From Protopterus annectens (taxonomy: Eukaryota; Chordata; Ceratodontiformes; Protopteridae): DNA of 64,000 bases. Of the stretch, positions 33,701-46,800 are shown one piece after another. Location: positions 1,489,948,295-1,490,012,294 of the forward strand of contig NC_056745.1 in assembly GCF_019279795.1 (NCBI RefSeq). The letters run 5' to 3'. The notes under the pieces are model-generated. The model did no database searches, was not told the DNA's origin, and saw only the letters and a program-made list of their open reading frames with translations. The position numbers were made by a program, and so were the translations under genes. Within the stretch, counting starts at the first letter, position 1. Each line of letters begins with the position of its first letter.

Positions 33701-35118
33701 TATTTATGGATAAGGGTTATCCCACTGTTATGATCAAAGACGTGACCTCGTATATATCTCAGGAATGGGGTAGAAAGTATCCGCCACTCCTAGGTATAGG
33801 ACTTCAGAATACCAAGGAGGAAACAACAACATTAATATTAACATAAATACCAGAAATGATAATTATACCAAAGCATGCATATTAAAATATGGCAGGCATA
33901 CGAATGAAGTAAAGGACATTATTATGTCCAATTGGAACATAGTGACAAGTGACGTTACTATAAAGGAGAAAGTACCACATAGACCCCAATTTGTATATAA
34001 ACGGAAATAATTTGAAGAGAATAACTGAAGTTAAATCTAGTTACCAGAGGAAAGGGAAGATACACAAAGGGGTACAAAAAAATGTGGACGCTGTAATTAT
34101 TGCAGATACATATTTGAAGAACTTTCTATCACCTTAAATAATAACTTAAGAAGTAAGGTGAGATTTTGTCATGGAAATTGTCAGACTCAGCATCTAATAT
34201 ATCTAGCAATATGTGACACATGTATGAATTATTATGTTGGGAAAACCGATCGCTGTTTTAAAAACAGAATCTACGATCATATGTATTGCATTAAAAAACA
34301 TGATATGAATAATGCCCTATCTCATCACCTCATAAATAGCTCAGATTGCACTGGCTTCAAATTTGCCATCTTGGAAGTGGTACCACCTAATCCTAGAGGG
34401 GGAAATATTAAGGCAATCGTGAGTGAAAAGGAAATTAGGTGGCAGATAAGACTTAATGCAGCTACATCCCCTGGACTCAATGAAATGATTCCTACCAAAC
34501 CCTTAGTCAGAGTATAAAACAATACGTGCATGCATGTAGTATATTTAGATAAGGCACATTGTTAATTATTTGGTTTATTTGTTCTTCTCTGGTTACATAG
34601 GATATATAGTGTTGTATTTTTTAGTCTAATTTCATTTTATATATAGTTTTTTACTACAATTATAATTGTTTTTAAGATGTTTTATGTCATAATCCATACA
34701 AAACATGAATTTTGATGCACAGTACTGATATTCCCACTGCTTAATGTTCACAAATGCATCCAGTTTGTATAGCATAAAATGTAAGTTAAGGATATAGTAT
34801 AAGTCTTTTATTACTGCACAGCTTTGGGTCTTGTTTAGTTATGGTTAGTATTGCTATTTGTATCAGACTTGGGTCTAAATGCAATATTTTCATTGAATTG
34901 TGTTCATATTTATACTGACTGTGTATATATAGACAGATATTTTAAAAAGTTTTTCGTAAAGTAGTAGGCTGGATAGAAATGAGAGGTATTTAATTACTTA
35001 ATGCCAGCCCAGACATTAATTGAATAATTAGTGTAAATGGCGGTCTTTTAGTATATAAGGGAGTGAGTTTTATGTATTGTGTTCTGATGAAGTCTTCTGT
35101 ACATGGATGAAAGCGCTC
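30763..35118 (+). mobile_element. PLE unit 2 (4356 bp)
   Basis: ORF1 region 30917-32151, RT region 32105-33620 and endonuclease region 33649-34517. The tail segment is of the type with ctttgggtc and gctatttg. All three regions are broken. Confidence 0.9.
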
Positions 35119-35123
35119 AACAT
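35079..35123 (+). ncRNA. Type I hammerhead ribozyme, unit 2/3 junction
   Basis: Core identical to the 26359 copy; predicted cleavage after 35118. Confidence 0.8.
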
Positions 35124-38100
35124 TGTCGCTTGTGGTCCAAATAAAGAGTACTGTTTTGGTGCAAGAATCCAGTTTTTCCTGGAATTATTTGCTGCTACGT
35201 TGGTGGTTGATTTTATCTTCGCTCGCTGGATTCCAGGAACTTTTCTATTTACGTAGTTGTTTTTCACAGCATGGATTCTATGCACGAAGTTTCAGGCTTC
35301 TCAACTTCCATAACCAGGGAGGAAGTTGACAAGATACATTCAGAAATGGCTATATTAAAGGGCGAAATTACTCGCCTACTTGAACTGTTAACTCCGCCCT
35401 CTGGTTCACACAAAAATTTAGTGCAACCTAACTCCAAAAACGTTGTCATGTCAGCACGTTCCTCTATTGGTAATGGCAGCAATGAGGAGATCCCGAATGG
35501 GCAGAGGAGGTTTTCATCTGCATTCCCATCGAGCTGTACACCGAGGAAGGAAGACAACGAACCTGCAGGCAGGCACAAAAGCACCCTTAATGTTTCTGCT
35601 TTGTCCGGTAACCACGAGGAAGACATTTATTTAATTTCTGGGGCAAAGCCTAAGCGTTTACCGCCAGTACGAACCTATGCATCTGATGAGAAGACGAGTG
35701 GTGTCGCAAATAAACATTCTAAAGGTACTGTGTCTCAGCGTTCCCCTTTGGGAGATAATGATAGTGCTTACAATTTTAATATAGATAAATTTACGCACAT
35801 GCCCTTCGAGTTCAATGACATTAACAATGTGAAAAACAAACGCAAGGAAGATGAGGGCATTTCTCTTCCTTAAAGGAAATGATTTACAGTTTCGGCAACA
35901 AGCTTAGTAAAATAAAGACTATACAAGTGGACAACATGTATTTACGTAAATGTATAGACAGTGGTATAGTCCCGATGGGGCTACGATTTTTAAGGAACCC
36001 ATAGGGGTTGAGATGAATGTGGACAATATCAAGGTGTGTAATAATATGTTTAATGGGTTTGGTAGACAATTTATGCAATTCATTGTAAACTGTAATGATT
36101 CTAAGCTGAGTAGTTTACTACAAGAGGTTGAACATTTGAACAAACTTATCAAAAAGGATGTGTTGTTCCCACAATGGGAAAAATTGTATTGTAAGCAATA
36201 TGATTATGCTGAAAACAAATGAAACAAAATTTTTGATAGAAAATGCTTGAAATTAAAGAGACATATGTCTCAGTATGAGAAAGGAACAGTATACAGGTGG
36301 AATGTCAGACAGGATGAGGAGAAAATAAGAATATGAAGTATGTCACTAATCAAAATGTTTCACATTTACATCAGTTTGAGGAAGAATTTTTTAGAAGAGG
36401 GAGGGATCACAACACCTGGCAACCAGCAAAACAGAAGGGAAGGGGAAATACAGATGGAACAGATACAGGCAATATTAGAAGGATCCATTGGAAACCCTGA
36501 TGGTAATAGACACATGGTAGACCTGGAGAGTCCTTCTATCCATACTACAGATTTTAGGAATGATTGTGCATCAAATAGCATACTTCATACCAGTGGGGAA
36601 GTTAAGATATACAATTATAGTACATACAAGGTTATACCTGAGTTATTTCAAGTATTTTCAAGGGTATGAAGTTCATTCGGACAAATCTTTTGATATTATT
36701 GACACATTGGTAGAATTTAAGTTATTTTTGAGAAAAGTGAATCTTGGGGTGTTTTTCAATCACAGTCCCTCACAGCAAGGATTTATGGGAGATTTGAGAA
36801 AGAAAAGTGCATTTACTCCCCATGTTTAAAACACTGATATCTTTTGAAAATGTGATCAACACAGAAATATATGCTTTATACAACAAATATAAGCATAATA
36901 AAAGTGATCGTGATATGAGTCAACAAGTCTATTCTATTATAGACGCACTATGTGAACAAAATATTAGAATCATGTCAGCAGACAAAGGGGGAGGAATAGT
37001 ATTATATGATCAAGAAAAGTATACAGGCAAAATTTTTGAATTGTTAAACAACTCCCTGCAATATGAAGCCTCTTCCCTTAACCAGGTGAATATTGCGCAT
37101 GGCAGAATTGACTCATACCTGGAGGAATTTCTGTTGGAAAATAGAATTAACGAGGACTTATATAAGTTCCTCAAAGTAGAATTTCCCATATTGGCAACTA
37201 TTACAGGGATCCCCAAAGTGCACAAAAATCTTCTGGATCCCCCATTCAGACCAATAATTTCAGGAAGCTCTAGTAAAGCCTTTCCTTTAGGTAGAGTCAT
37301 ACACCATAGATTGAAACATATGTATAATACTATTGCACACATCATGAAGGATTCCTGGGAATTCTTGGGAATATTTAAACAAGAGTTATGGAGCCCTAAT
37401 CTTGTGTTTGTTACCATTGACATACAGGATCTCTTCTCCTGTATTCCCAAGAATGATGGTATAAACAGATTCCACAACAGTATATACAACCATAGTGGTC
37501 TAGGACAGGACAACATCTCCCTGCTCACTGAATTCATGGATATAGTACTCGATCACAACTACATCTATTATGAGGGGGAGTACTACAGACAGAGGACCGG
37601 CGTAGCTATGGAGGCAGCATGTGCCCCCATCTACGCCAATCTCATACTTCTTGATTGGGAGAATGAATTTGTTTTGCAATCCATCTGGATGCTATACATC
37701 AAAAGATATGTCCGGTACCTGGACGATATATTTGTTCTTTGGGAAGGAGACATGGAAAAACTTATTGATTTTGTAGATTATATCAATCATACCACTAGTT
37801 ACCTCAAGTTCACCCATCAGTTTGACACGGTGGGGATTAACTATCTCAATGTGTATCTTTATAGTGATGGGAAGTCCTTCCAGTCTCGGATTTTAGGAAG
37901 GACACACATAGTAACGGGTACTTGCATTTTGATAGTGCCCACTCCTATTTTACTAAATGAAGTATAATTAAGGGGCAGTGCATTAGAGCCGCCAGGATGA
38001 CATCTGTCAAGGAATGCATGCTGCAAGAATTATCATATATTGGTAGTTTATTTATGGATAAGGGTTATCCCACTGTTATGATCAAAGACGTGACCTCGTG

Positions 38101-39471
38101 ATATATCTCAGGAATGGGGTAGAAAGTATCCGCCACTCCTAGGTATAGGACTTCAGAATACCAAGGAGGAAACAACAACATTAATATTAACATAAATACC
38201 AGAAATGATAATTATACCAAAGCATGCATATTAAAATATGGCAGGCATACGAATGAAGTAAAGGACATTATTATGTCCAATTGGAACATAGTGACAAGTG
38301 ACGTTACTATAAAGGAGAAAGTACCACATAGACCCCAATTTGTATATAAAACGGAAATAATTTGAAGAGAATAACTGAAGTTAAATCTAGTTACCAGAGG
38401 AAAGGGAAGATACACAAAGGGGGTACAAAAAAATGTGGACGCTGTAATTATTGCAGATACATATTTGAAGAACTTTCTATCACCTTAAATAATAACTTAA
38501 GAAGTAAGGTGAGATTTTGTCATGGAAATTGTCAGACTCAGCATCTAATATATCTAGCAATATGTGACACATGTATGAATTATTATGTTGGGAAAACCGA
38601 TCGCTGTTTTAAAAACAGAATCTACGATCATATGTATTGCATTAAAAAACATGATATGAATAATGCCCTATCTCATCACCTCATAAATAGCTCAGATTGC
38701 ACTGGCTTCAAATTTGCCATCTTGGAAGTGGTACCACCTAATCCTAGAGGGGGAAATATTAAGGCAATCGTGAGTGAAAAGGAAATTAGGTGGCAGATAA
38801 GACTTAATGCAGCTACATCCCCTGGACTCAATGAAATGATTCCTACCAAACCCTTAGTCAGAGTATAAAACAATACGTGCATGCATGTAGTATATTTAGA
38901 TAAGGCACATTGTTAATTATTTGGTTTATTTGTTCTTCTCTGGTTACATAGGTTATATAGTGTTGTATTTTTTAGTCTAATTTCATTTTATATATAGTTT
39001 TTTACTACAATTATAATTGTTTTTAAGATGTTTTATGTCATAATCCATACAAAACATGAATTTTGATGCACAGTACTGATATTCCCACTGCTTAATGTTC
39101 ACAAATGCATCCAGTTTGTATAGCATAAAATGTAAGTTAAGGATATAGTATAAGTCTTTTATTACTGCACAGCTTTGTGTCTTGTTTAGTTATGGTTAGT
39201 ATTGCTATGTGTATCAGACTTGGGTCTAAATGCAATATTTTCATTGAATTGTGTTCATATTTATACTGACTGTGTATATATAGACAGATATTTTAAAAAG
39301 TTTTTCGTAAAGTAGTAGGCTGGATAGAAATGAGAGGTATTTAATTACTTAATGCCAGCCCAGACATTAATTGAATAATTAGTGTAAATGGCGGTCTTTT
39401 TAGTATATAAGGGAGTGAGTTTTTATGTATTGTGTTCTGATGAAGTCTTCTGTACATGGATGAAAGCGCTC
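35119..39471 (+). mobile_element. PLE unit 3 (4353 bp)
   Basis: ORF1 region 35271-36480, RT region about 36450-37967 and endonuclease region 37998-38868. It has the longest continuous RT frame in the array (36807-37967), but ORF1 is the most damaged of all units. Its tail returns to the ctttgtgtc/gctatgtg type. Confidence 0.9.
36807..37967 (+). CDS. PLE reverse transcriptase, unit 3 (longest open RT frame)
   Basis: A 386-codon frame covers most of the RT. It has MSADKGGGIVLYD (the DKG motif of Penelope RTs), ITGIPKVHKNLL and RPIISGSSS (motif 2), LVFVTIDIQDLFSCIP (motif A Asp), RTGVAMEAACAPIYANL (motif B), YVRYLDDIFVLWEG (motif C catalytic Asp pair) and INYLNVYLY (motif E). The PLE-typical segment before it (FSKGMKFIPDKSFDI) lies upstream. 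It would copy the element RNA at a nicked target or telomere-like end. The start codon is internal to the RT region, so the frame is partial. Confidence 0.8.
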   Translation: MHLLPMFKTLISFENVINTEIYALYNKYKHNKSDRDMSQQVYSIIDALCEQNIRIMSADKGGGIVLYDQEKYTGKIFELLNNSLQYEASSLNQVNIAHGRIDSYLEEFLLENRINEDLYKFLKVEFPILATITGIPKVHKNLLDPPFRPIISGSSSKAFPLGRVIHHRLKHMYNTIAHIMKDSWEFLGIFKQELWSPNLVFVTIDIQDLFSCIPKNDGINRFHNSIYNHSGLGQDNISLLTEFMDIVLDHNYIYYEGEYYRQRTGVAMEAACAPIYANLILLDWENEFVLQSIWMLYIKRYVRYLDDIFVLWEGDMEKLIDFVDYINHTTSYLKFTHQFDTVGINYLNVYLYSDGKSFQSRILGRTHIVTGTCILIVPTPILLNEV

Positions 39472-39476
39472 AACAT
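39432..39476 (+). ncRNA. Type I hammerhead ribozyme, unit 3/4 junction
   Basis: Core identical to the 26359 copy; predicted cleavage after 39471. Confidence 0.8.
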
Positions 39477-40513
39477 TGTCGTTTGTGGTCCAAATAAAGA
39501 GTACTGTTTTGGTGCAAGAATCCAGTTTCTCCTGGAATTATTTGCTGCTACGTTGGTGGTTGATTTTTATCTTCGTTCGTTGGATTCCAGGAACTTTTCT
39601 ATTTACGTAGTTGTTTTTCACAGCATGGATTCTATGCACGAAGTTTCAGGCTTCTCAACTTCCATAACCAGGGAGGAAGTTGACAAGATACATTCAGAAA
39701 TGGCTATATTAAAGGGCAAAATTACTCGTCTACTTGAACTGTTAACTCCGCCCTCTGGTTCACACAAAAATTTAGTGCAACCTAACTCCAAAAACGTTGT
39801 CATGTCAGCACGTTCCTCTATTGGTAATGGCAGCAATGAGGAGATCCCGAATGGGCAGAGGAGGTTTTCATCTCCATTCCCATCGAGCTGTACACCGAGG
39901 AAGGAAGACAACGAACCTGCAGGCAGGCACAAAAGCACCCTTAATGTTTCTGCTTTGTCCGGTAACCACGAGGAAGACATTTATTTAATTTCTGGGGCAA
40001 AGCCTAAGCGTTTACCGCCAGTACGAACCTATGCATCTGATGAGAAGACGAGTGGTGTCGCAAATAAACATTCTAAAGGTACTGTGTCTCAGCGTTCCCC
40101 TTTGGGAGATAATGATAGTGCTTACAATTTTAATATAGATACATTTATGCACATGCCCTTCGAGTTCAATGACATTAACAATGTGAAAAACAAACGCAAG
40201 GAAGATGAGGGGCATTTCTCTTCCTTAAAGGAAATGATTTACAGTTTTGGCAACAAGCTTAGTAAAATAAAGACTATACAAGTGGACAACATGTATTTAC
40301 GTAAATGTATAGACAGTGGTATAGTCCCGATGGGGCTACGATTTTTTAAGGAACCCATAGGGGTTGAGATGAATGTGGACAATATCAAGGTGTGTAATAA
40401 TATGTTTAATGGGTTTGGTAGACAATTTATGCAATTCATTGTAAACTGTAATGATTCTAAGCTGAGTAGTTTACTACAAGAGGTTGAACATTTGAACAAA
40501 CTTATCAAAAAGG

Positions 40514-41623
40514 ATGTGTTGTTCCCACAATGGGAAAAATTGTATTGTAAGCAATATGATTATGCTGAAAACAATTGCAAAAAAAGTTTTTGACAGAAAA
40601 TGCAGGAAATTACAGAGAGATATGTCTCAATATGAGAAAGGAACAGTATACAGGTGGAATGTCAGACAGGATGAGGAGAAAAATAAGGATATGAAGTATG
40701 TCACTAATCAAAATGTTTCACATTTACACCAGTTTGAGGAAGAATTTTCTTTTAGAAGAGGGGAGGGATCACAACACCTGGCAACCAGCAAAACAGAAGG
40801 GGAAGGGGAAATACAGATGGAACAGATACAGGCAATATTAGAAGGATCCATTGGAACCCCTGATGGTAATATACACATGGTAGACCTGGAGAGTCCTTCT
40901 ATCCATACTACAGATTTTAGGAATGATTGTGCATCAAATAGCATACTTCATACCAGTGGGGAAGTTAAGATATACAATTATAGTACATACAAGGTTATAC
41001 CTGAGTTATTTCAAGTATTTTCGAAGGGTATGAAGTTCATTCCGGACAAATCTTTTGATATTATTGACACATTGGTAGAATTTAAGTTATTTTTGAGAAA
41101 AGTGAATCTTGGGGTGTTTTTCAATCACAGTCCCTCACAGCAAGGATTTATGGGAGATTTGAGAAAGAAAAGTGCATTTACTCCCCCCATGTTTAAAACA
41201 CTGATATCTTTTGAAAATGTGATCAACACAGAAATATATGCTTTATACAACAAATATAAGCATAATAAAAGTGATCGTGATATGAGTCAACAAGTCTATT
41301 CTATTATAGACGCACTATGTGAACAAAATATTAGAATCATGTCAGCAGACAAAGGGGGAGGAATAGTATTATATGATCAAGAAAAGTATACAGGCAAAAT
41401 TTTTGAATTGTTAAACAACTCCCTGCAATATGAAGCCTCTTCCCTTAACCAGGTGAATATTGCGCATGGCAGAATTGACTCATACCTGGAGGAATTTCTG
41501 TTGGAAAATAGAATTAACGAGGACTTATATAAGTTCCTCAAAGTAGAATTTCCCATATTGGCAACTATTACAGGGATCCCCAAAGTGCACAAAAATCTTC
41601 TGGATCCCCATTCAGACCAATAA
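40514..41623 (+). CDS. PLE ORF1 end and RT start in one frame, unit 4
   Basis: A 369-codon frame spans the last part of ORF1 (KCRKLQRDMSQYEKGTVYRW), then EIQMEQIQAILEGSIG, the PLE RT N-terminal signature (VIPELFQVFSKGMKFIPD), DKGGG and GIPKVHK. In other units the ORF1 end and RT start are in different frames. The single frame here reflects local length differences and is not evidence of a native fusion. Confidence 0.6.
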   Translation: MCCSHNGKNCIVSNMIMLKTIAKKVFDRKCRKLQRDMSQYEKGTVYRWNVRQDEEKNKDMKYVTNQNVSHLHQFEEEFSFRRGEGSQHLATSKTEGEGEIQMEQIQAILEGSIGTPDGNIHMVDLESPSIHTTDFRNDCASNSILHTSGEVKIYNYSTYKVIPELFQVFSKGMKFIPDKSFDIIDTLVEFKLFLRKVNLGVFFNHSPSQQGFMGDLRKKSAFTPPMFKTLISFENVINTEIYALYNKYKHNKSDRDMSQQVYSIIDALCEQNIRIMSADKGGGIVLYDQEKYTGKIFELLNNSLQYEASSLNQVNIAHGRIDSYLEEFLLENRINEDLYKFLKVEFPILATITGIPKVHKNLLDPHSDQ

Positions 41624-42361
41624 TTTCAGGAAGCTCTAGTAAAGCCTTTCCTTTAGGTAGAGTCATACACCATAGATTGAAACATATGTATAATACTATT
41701 GCACACATCATGAAGGATTCCTGGGAATTCTTGGGAATATTTAAACAAGAGTTATGGAGCCCTAATCTTGTGTTTGTTACCATTGACATACAGGATCTCT
41801 TCTCCTGTATTCCCAAGAATGATGGTATAAACAGATTCCACAACAGTATATACAACCATAGTGGTCTAGGACAGGACAACATCTCCCTGCTCACTGAATT
41901 CATGGATATAGTACTCGATCACAACTACATCTATTATGAGGGGGAGTACTACAGACAGAGGACTGGCGTAGCTATGGAGGCAGCATGTGCCCCATCTACG
42001 CCAATCTCATACTTCTTGATTGGGAGAATGAATTTGTTTTGCAATCCATCTGGATGCTATACATCAAAAGATATGTCCGGTACCTGGACGATATATTTGT
42101 TCTTTGGGAAGGAGACATGGAAAAACTTATTGATTTTGTAGATTATATCAATCATACCACTAGTTACCTCAAGTTCACCCATCAGTTTGACACGGTGGGG
42201 ATTAACTATCTCAATGTGTATCTTTATAGTGATGGGAAGTCCTTCCAGTCTCGGATTTTTAGGAAGGACACACATAGTAACGGTACTTGCATTTTGATAG
42301 TGCCCACTCCTATTTTACTAAATGAAGTATAATTAAGGGGCAGTGCATTAGAGCCGCCAGG

Positions 42362-43234
42362 ATGACATCTGTCAAGGAATGCATGCTGCAAGAATTATCA
42401 TATATTGGTAGTTTATTTATGGATAAGGGTTATCCCACTGTTATGATCAAAGACGTGACCTCGTATATATCTCAGGAATGGGGTAGAAAGTATCCGCCAC
42501 TCCTAGGTATAGGACTTCAGAATACCAAGGAGGGAAACAACAACATTAATATTAACATAAATACCAGAAATGATAATTATACCAAAGCATGCATATTAAA
42601 ATATGGCAGGCATACGAATGAAGTAAAGGACATTATTATGTCCAATTGGAACATAGTGACAAGTGACGTTACTATAAAGGAGAAAGTACCACATAGACCC
42701 CAATTTGTATATAAAACGGGAAATAATTTGAAGAGAATAACTGAAGTTAAATCTAGTTACCAGAGGAAAGGGAAGATACACAAAGCGGGTACAAAAAAAT
42801 GTGGACGCTGTAATTATTGCAGATACATATTTGAAGAACTTTCTATCACCTTAAATAATAACTTAAGAAGTAAGGTGAGATTTTGTCATGGAAATTGTCA
42901 GACTCAGCATCTAATATATCTAGCAATATGTGACACATGTATGAATTATTATGTTGGGAAAACCGATCGCTGTTTTAAAAACAGAATCTACGATCATATG
43001 TATTGCATTAAAAAACATGATATGAATAATGCCCTATCTCATCACCTCATAAATAGCTCAGATTGCACTGGCTTCAAATTTGCCATCTTGGAAGTGGTAC
43101 CACCTAATCCTAGAGGGGGAAATATTAAGGCAATCGTGAGTGAAAAGGAAATTAGGTGGCAGATAAGACTTAATGCAGCTACATCCCCTGGACTCAATGA
43201 AATGATTCCTACCAAACCCTTAGTCAGAGTATAA
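42362..43234 (+). CDS. PLE linker and GIY-YIG-type endonuclease, unit 4 (290 aa, open)
   Basis: After a linker (MTSVKECMLQELSYIGSLF) comes a Cys-rich cluster: KKCGRCNYCRY, then FCHGNCQTQH, then CDTC. This is likely a zinc-binding knuckle typical of endonuclease-bearing PLEs. The nuclease core follows with NYYVGKTDRCFKNRIYDH, where YVG stands for YIG and the Arg is catalytic, then NNALSHHLINSSD and FAILEVVPP. It would nick target DNA to prime reverse transcription. The endonuclease lies in an ORF separate from the RT in every unit, unlike the single ORF usual in the family. Confidence 0.8.
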   Translation: MTSVKECMLQELSYIGSLFMDKGYPTVMIKDVTSYISQEWGRKYPPLLGIGLQNTKEGNNNINININTRNDNYTKACILKYGRHTNEVKDIIMSNWNIVTSDVTIKEKVPHRPQFVYKTGNNLKRITEVKSSYQRKGKIHKAGTKKCGRCNYCRYIFEELSITLNNNLRSKVRFCHGNCQTQHLIYLAICDTCMNYYVGKTDRCFKNRIYDHMYCIKKHDMNNALSHHLINSSDCTGFKFAILEVVPPNPRGGNIKAIVSEKEIRWQIRLNAATSPGLNEMIPTKPLVRV

Positions 43235-43797
43235 AACAATACGTGCATGCATGTAGTATATTTAGATAAGGCACATTGTTAATTATTTGGTTTATTTGTT
43301 CTTCTCTGGTTACATAGGATATATAGTGTTGTATTTTTTAGTCTAATTTCATTTTATATATAGTTTTTTACTACAATTATAATTGTTTTTAAGATGTTTT
43401 ATGTCATAATCCATACAAAACATGAATTTTGATGCACAGTACTGATATTCCCACTGCTTAATGTTCACAAATGCATCCAGTTTGTATAGCATAAAATGTA
43501 AGTTAAGGATATAGTATAAGTCTTTTATTACTGCACAGCTTTGGGTCTTGTTTAGTTATGGTTAGTATTGCTATTTGTATCAGACTTGGGTCTAAATGCA
43601 ATATTTTCATTGAATTGTGTTCATATTTATACTGACTGTGTATATATAGACAGATATTTTAAAAAGTTTTTCGTAAAGTAGTAGGCTGGATAGAAATGAG
43701 AGGTATTTAATTACTTAATGCCAGCCCAGACATTAATTGAATAATTAGTGTAAATGGCGGTCTTTTTAGTATATAAGGGAGTGAGTTTTTATGTATT

Positions 43798-43842
43798 GTG
43801 TTCTGATGAAGTCTTCTGTACATGGATGAAAGCGCTCAACAT
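43798..43842 (+). ncRNA. Type I hammerhead ribozyme, unit 4/5 junction
   Basis: Core identical to the 26359 copy; predicted cleavage after 43837. Confidence 0.8.
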
Positions 43843-46800
43843 TGTCGTTTGTGGTCCAAATAAAGAGTACTGTTTTGGTGCAAGAATCCAGTTTTTCCTG
43901 GAATTATTTGCTGCTACGTTGGTGGTTGATTTTTATCTTCGTTCGTTGGATTCCAGGAACTTTTTCTATTTACGTAGTTGTTTTTCACAGCATGGATTCT
44001 ATGCACGAAGTTTCAGGCTTCTCAACTTCCATAACCAGGGAGGAAGTTGACAAGATACATTCAGAAATGGCTATATTAAAGGGCGAAATTACTCGTCTAC
44101 TTGAACTGTTAACTCCGCCCTCTGGTTCACACAAAAATTTAGTGCAACCTAACTCCAAAAACGTTGTCATGTCAGCACGTTCCTCTATTGGTAATGGCAG
44201 CAATGAGGAGATCCCGAATGGGCAGAGGAGGTTTTCATCTGCATTCCCATCGAGCTGTACACCGAGGAAGGAAGACAACGAACCTGCAGGCAGGCACAAA
44301 AGCACCCTTAATGTTTCTGCTTTGTCCGGTAACCACGAGGAAGACATTTATTTAATTTCTGGGGCAAAGCCTAAGCGTTTACCGCCAGTACGAACCTATG
44401 CATCTGATGAGAAGACGAGTGGTGTCGCAAATAAACATTCTAAAGGTACTGTGTCTCAGCGTTCCCCTTTGGGAGATAATGATAGTGCTTACAATTTTAA
44501 TATAGATAAATTTACGCACATGCCCTTCGAGTTCAATGACATTAACAATGTGAAAAACAAACGCAAGGAAGATGAGGGGCATTTCTCTTCCTTAAAGGAA
44601 ATGATTTACAGTTTCGGCAACAAGCTTAGTAAAATAAAGACTATACAAGTGGACAACATGTATTTACGTAAATGTATAGACAGTGGTATAGTCCCGATGG
44701 GGCTACGATTTTTTAAGGAACCCATAGGGGTTGAGATGAATGTGGACAATATCAAGGTGTGTAATAATATGTTTAATGGGTTTGGTAGACAATTTATGCA
44801 ATTCATTGTAAACTGTAATGATTCTAAGCTGAGTAGTTTACTACAAGAGGTTGAACATTTGAACAAACTTATCAAAAAGGATGTGTTGTTCCCACAATGG
44901 GAAAAATTGTATTGTAAGCAATATGATTATGCTGAAAACAATTGCAAAAAAAGTTTTTGACAGAAAATGCAGGAAATTACAGAGAGATATGTCTCAGTAT
45001 GAGAAAGGAACAGTATACAGGTGGAATGTCAGACAGGATGAGGAGAAAAATAAGAATATGAAGTATGTCACTAATCAAAATGTTTCACATTTACATCAGT
45101 TTGAGGAAGAATTTTTTTTAGAAGAGGGGAGGGATCACAACACCTGGCAACCAGCAAAACAGAAGGGGAAGGGGAAATACAGATGGAACAGATACAGGCA
45201 ATATTAGAAGGATCCATTGGAAACCCTGATGGTAATAGACACATGGTAGACCTGGAGAGTCCTTCTATCCATACTACAGATTTTAGGAATGATTGTGCAT
45301 CAAATAGCATACTTCATACCAGTGGGGAAGTTAAGATATACAATTATAGTACATACAAGGTTATACCTGAGTTATTTCAAGTATTTTCGAAGGGTATGAA
45401 GTTCATTCGGACAAATCTTTTGATATTATTGACACATTGGTAGAATTTAAGTTATTTTTGAGAAAAGTGAATCTTGGGGTGTTTTTCAATCACAGTCCCT
45501 CACAGCAAGGATTTATGGGAGATTTGAGAAAGAAAAGTGCATTTACTCCCCCCATGTTTAAAACACTGATATCTTTTGAAAATGTGATCAACACAGAAAT
45601 ATATGCTTTATACAACAAATATAAGCATAATAAAAGTGATCGTGATATGAGTCAACAAGTCTATTCTATTATAGACGCACTATGTGAACAAAATATTAGA
45701 ATCATGTCAGCAGACAAAGGGGGAGGAATAGTATTATATGATCAAGAAAAGTATACAGGCAAAATTTTTGAATTGTTAAATAACTCTTTGCAATATGAAG
45801 CCTCTTCCCTTAACCAGGTGAATATTGCGCATGGCAGAATTGACTCATACCTGGAGGAATTTCTGTTGGAAAATAGAATTAACGAGGACTTATATAAGTT
45901 CCTCAAAGTAGAATTTCCCATATTGGCAACTATTACAGGGATCCCCAAAGTGCACAAAAATCTTCTGGATCCCCATTCAGACCAATAATTTCAGGAAGCT
46001 CTAGTAAAGCCTTTCCTTTAGGTAGAGTCATACACCATAGATTGAAACATATGTATAATACTATTGCACACATCATGAAGGATTCCTGGGAATTCTTGGG
46101 AATATTTAAACAAGAGTTATGGAGCCCTAATCTTGTGTTTGTTACCATTGACATACAGGATCTCTTCTCCTGTATTCCCAAGAATGATGGTATAAACAGA
46201 TTCCACAACAGTATATACAACCATAGTGGTCTAGGACAGGACAACATCTCCCTGCTCACTGAATTCATGGATATAGTACTCGATCACAACTACATCTATT
46301 ATGAGGGGGAGTACTACAGACAGAGGACGGCGTAGCTATGGAGGCAGCATGTGCCCCATCTACGCCAATCTCATACTTCTTGATTGGGAGAATGAATTTG
46401 TTTTGCAATCCATCTGGATGCTATACATCAAAAGATATGTCCGGTACCTGGACGATATATTTGTTCTTTGGGAAGGAGACATGGAAAAACTTATTGATTT
46501 TGTAGATTATATCAATCATACCACTAGTTACCTCAAGTTCACCCATCAGTTTGACACGGTGGGGATTAACTATCTCAATGTGTATCTTTATAGTGATGGG
46601 AAGTCCTTCCAGTCTCGGATTTTTAGGAAGGACACACATAGTAACGGGTACTTGCATTTTGATAGTGCCCACTCCTATTTTACTAAATGAAGTATAATTA
46701 AGGGCAGTGCATTAGAGCCGCCAGGATGACATCTGTCAAGGAATGCATGCTGCAAGAATTATCATATATTGGTAGTTTATTTATGGATAAGGGTTATCCC

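Larger units (their letters stand above)
39472..43837 (+). mobile_element. PLE unit 4 (4366 bp)
   Basis: ORF1 region 39625 to about 40840, RT region about 40820-42332 and endonuclease ORF 42362-43234. The endonuclease ORF is open for 290 codons. A frame of 369 codons covers the end of ORF1 and the start of the RT ORF (40514-41623). Confidence 0.9.
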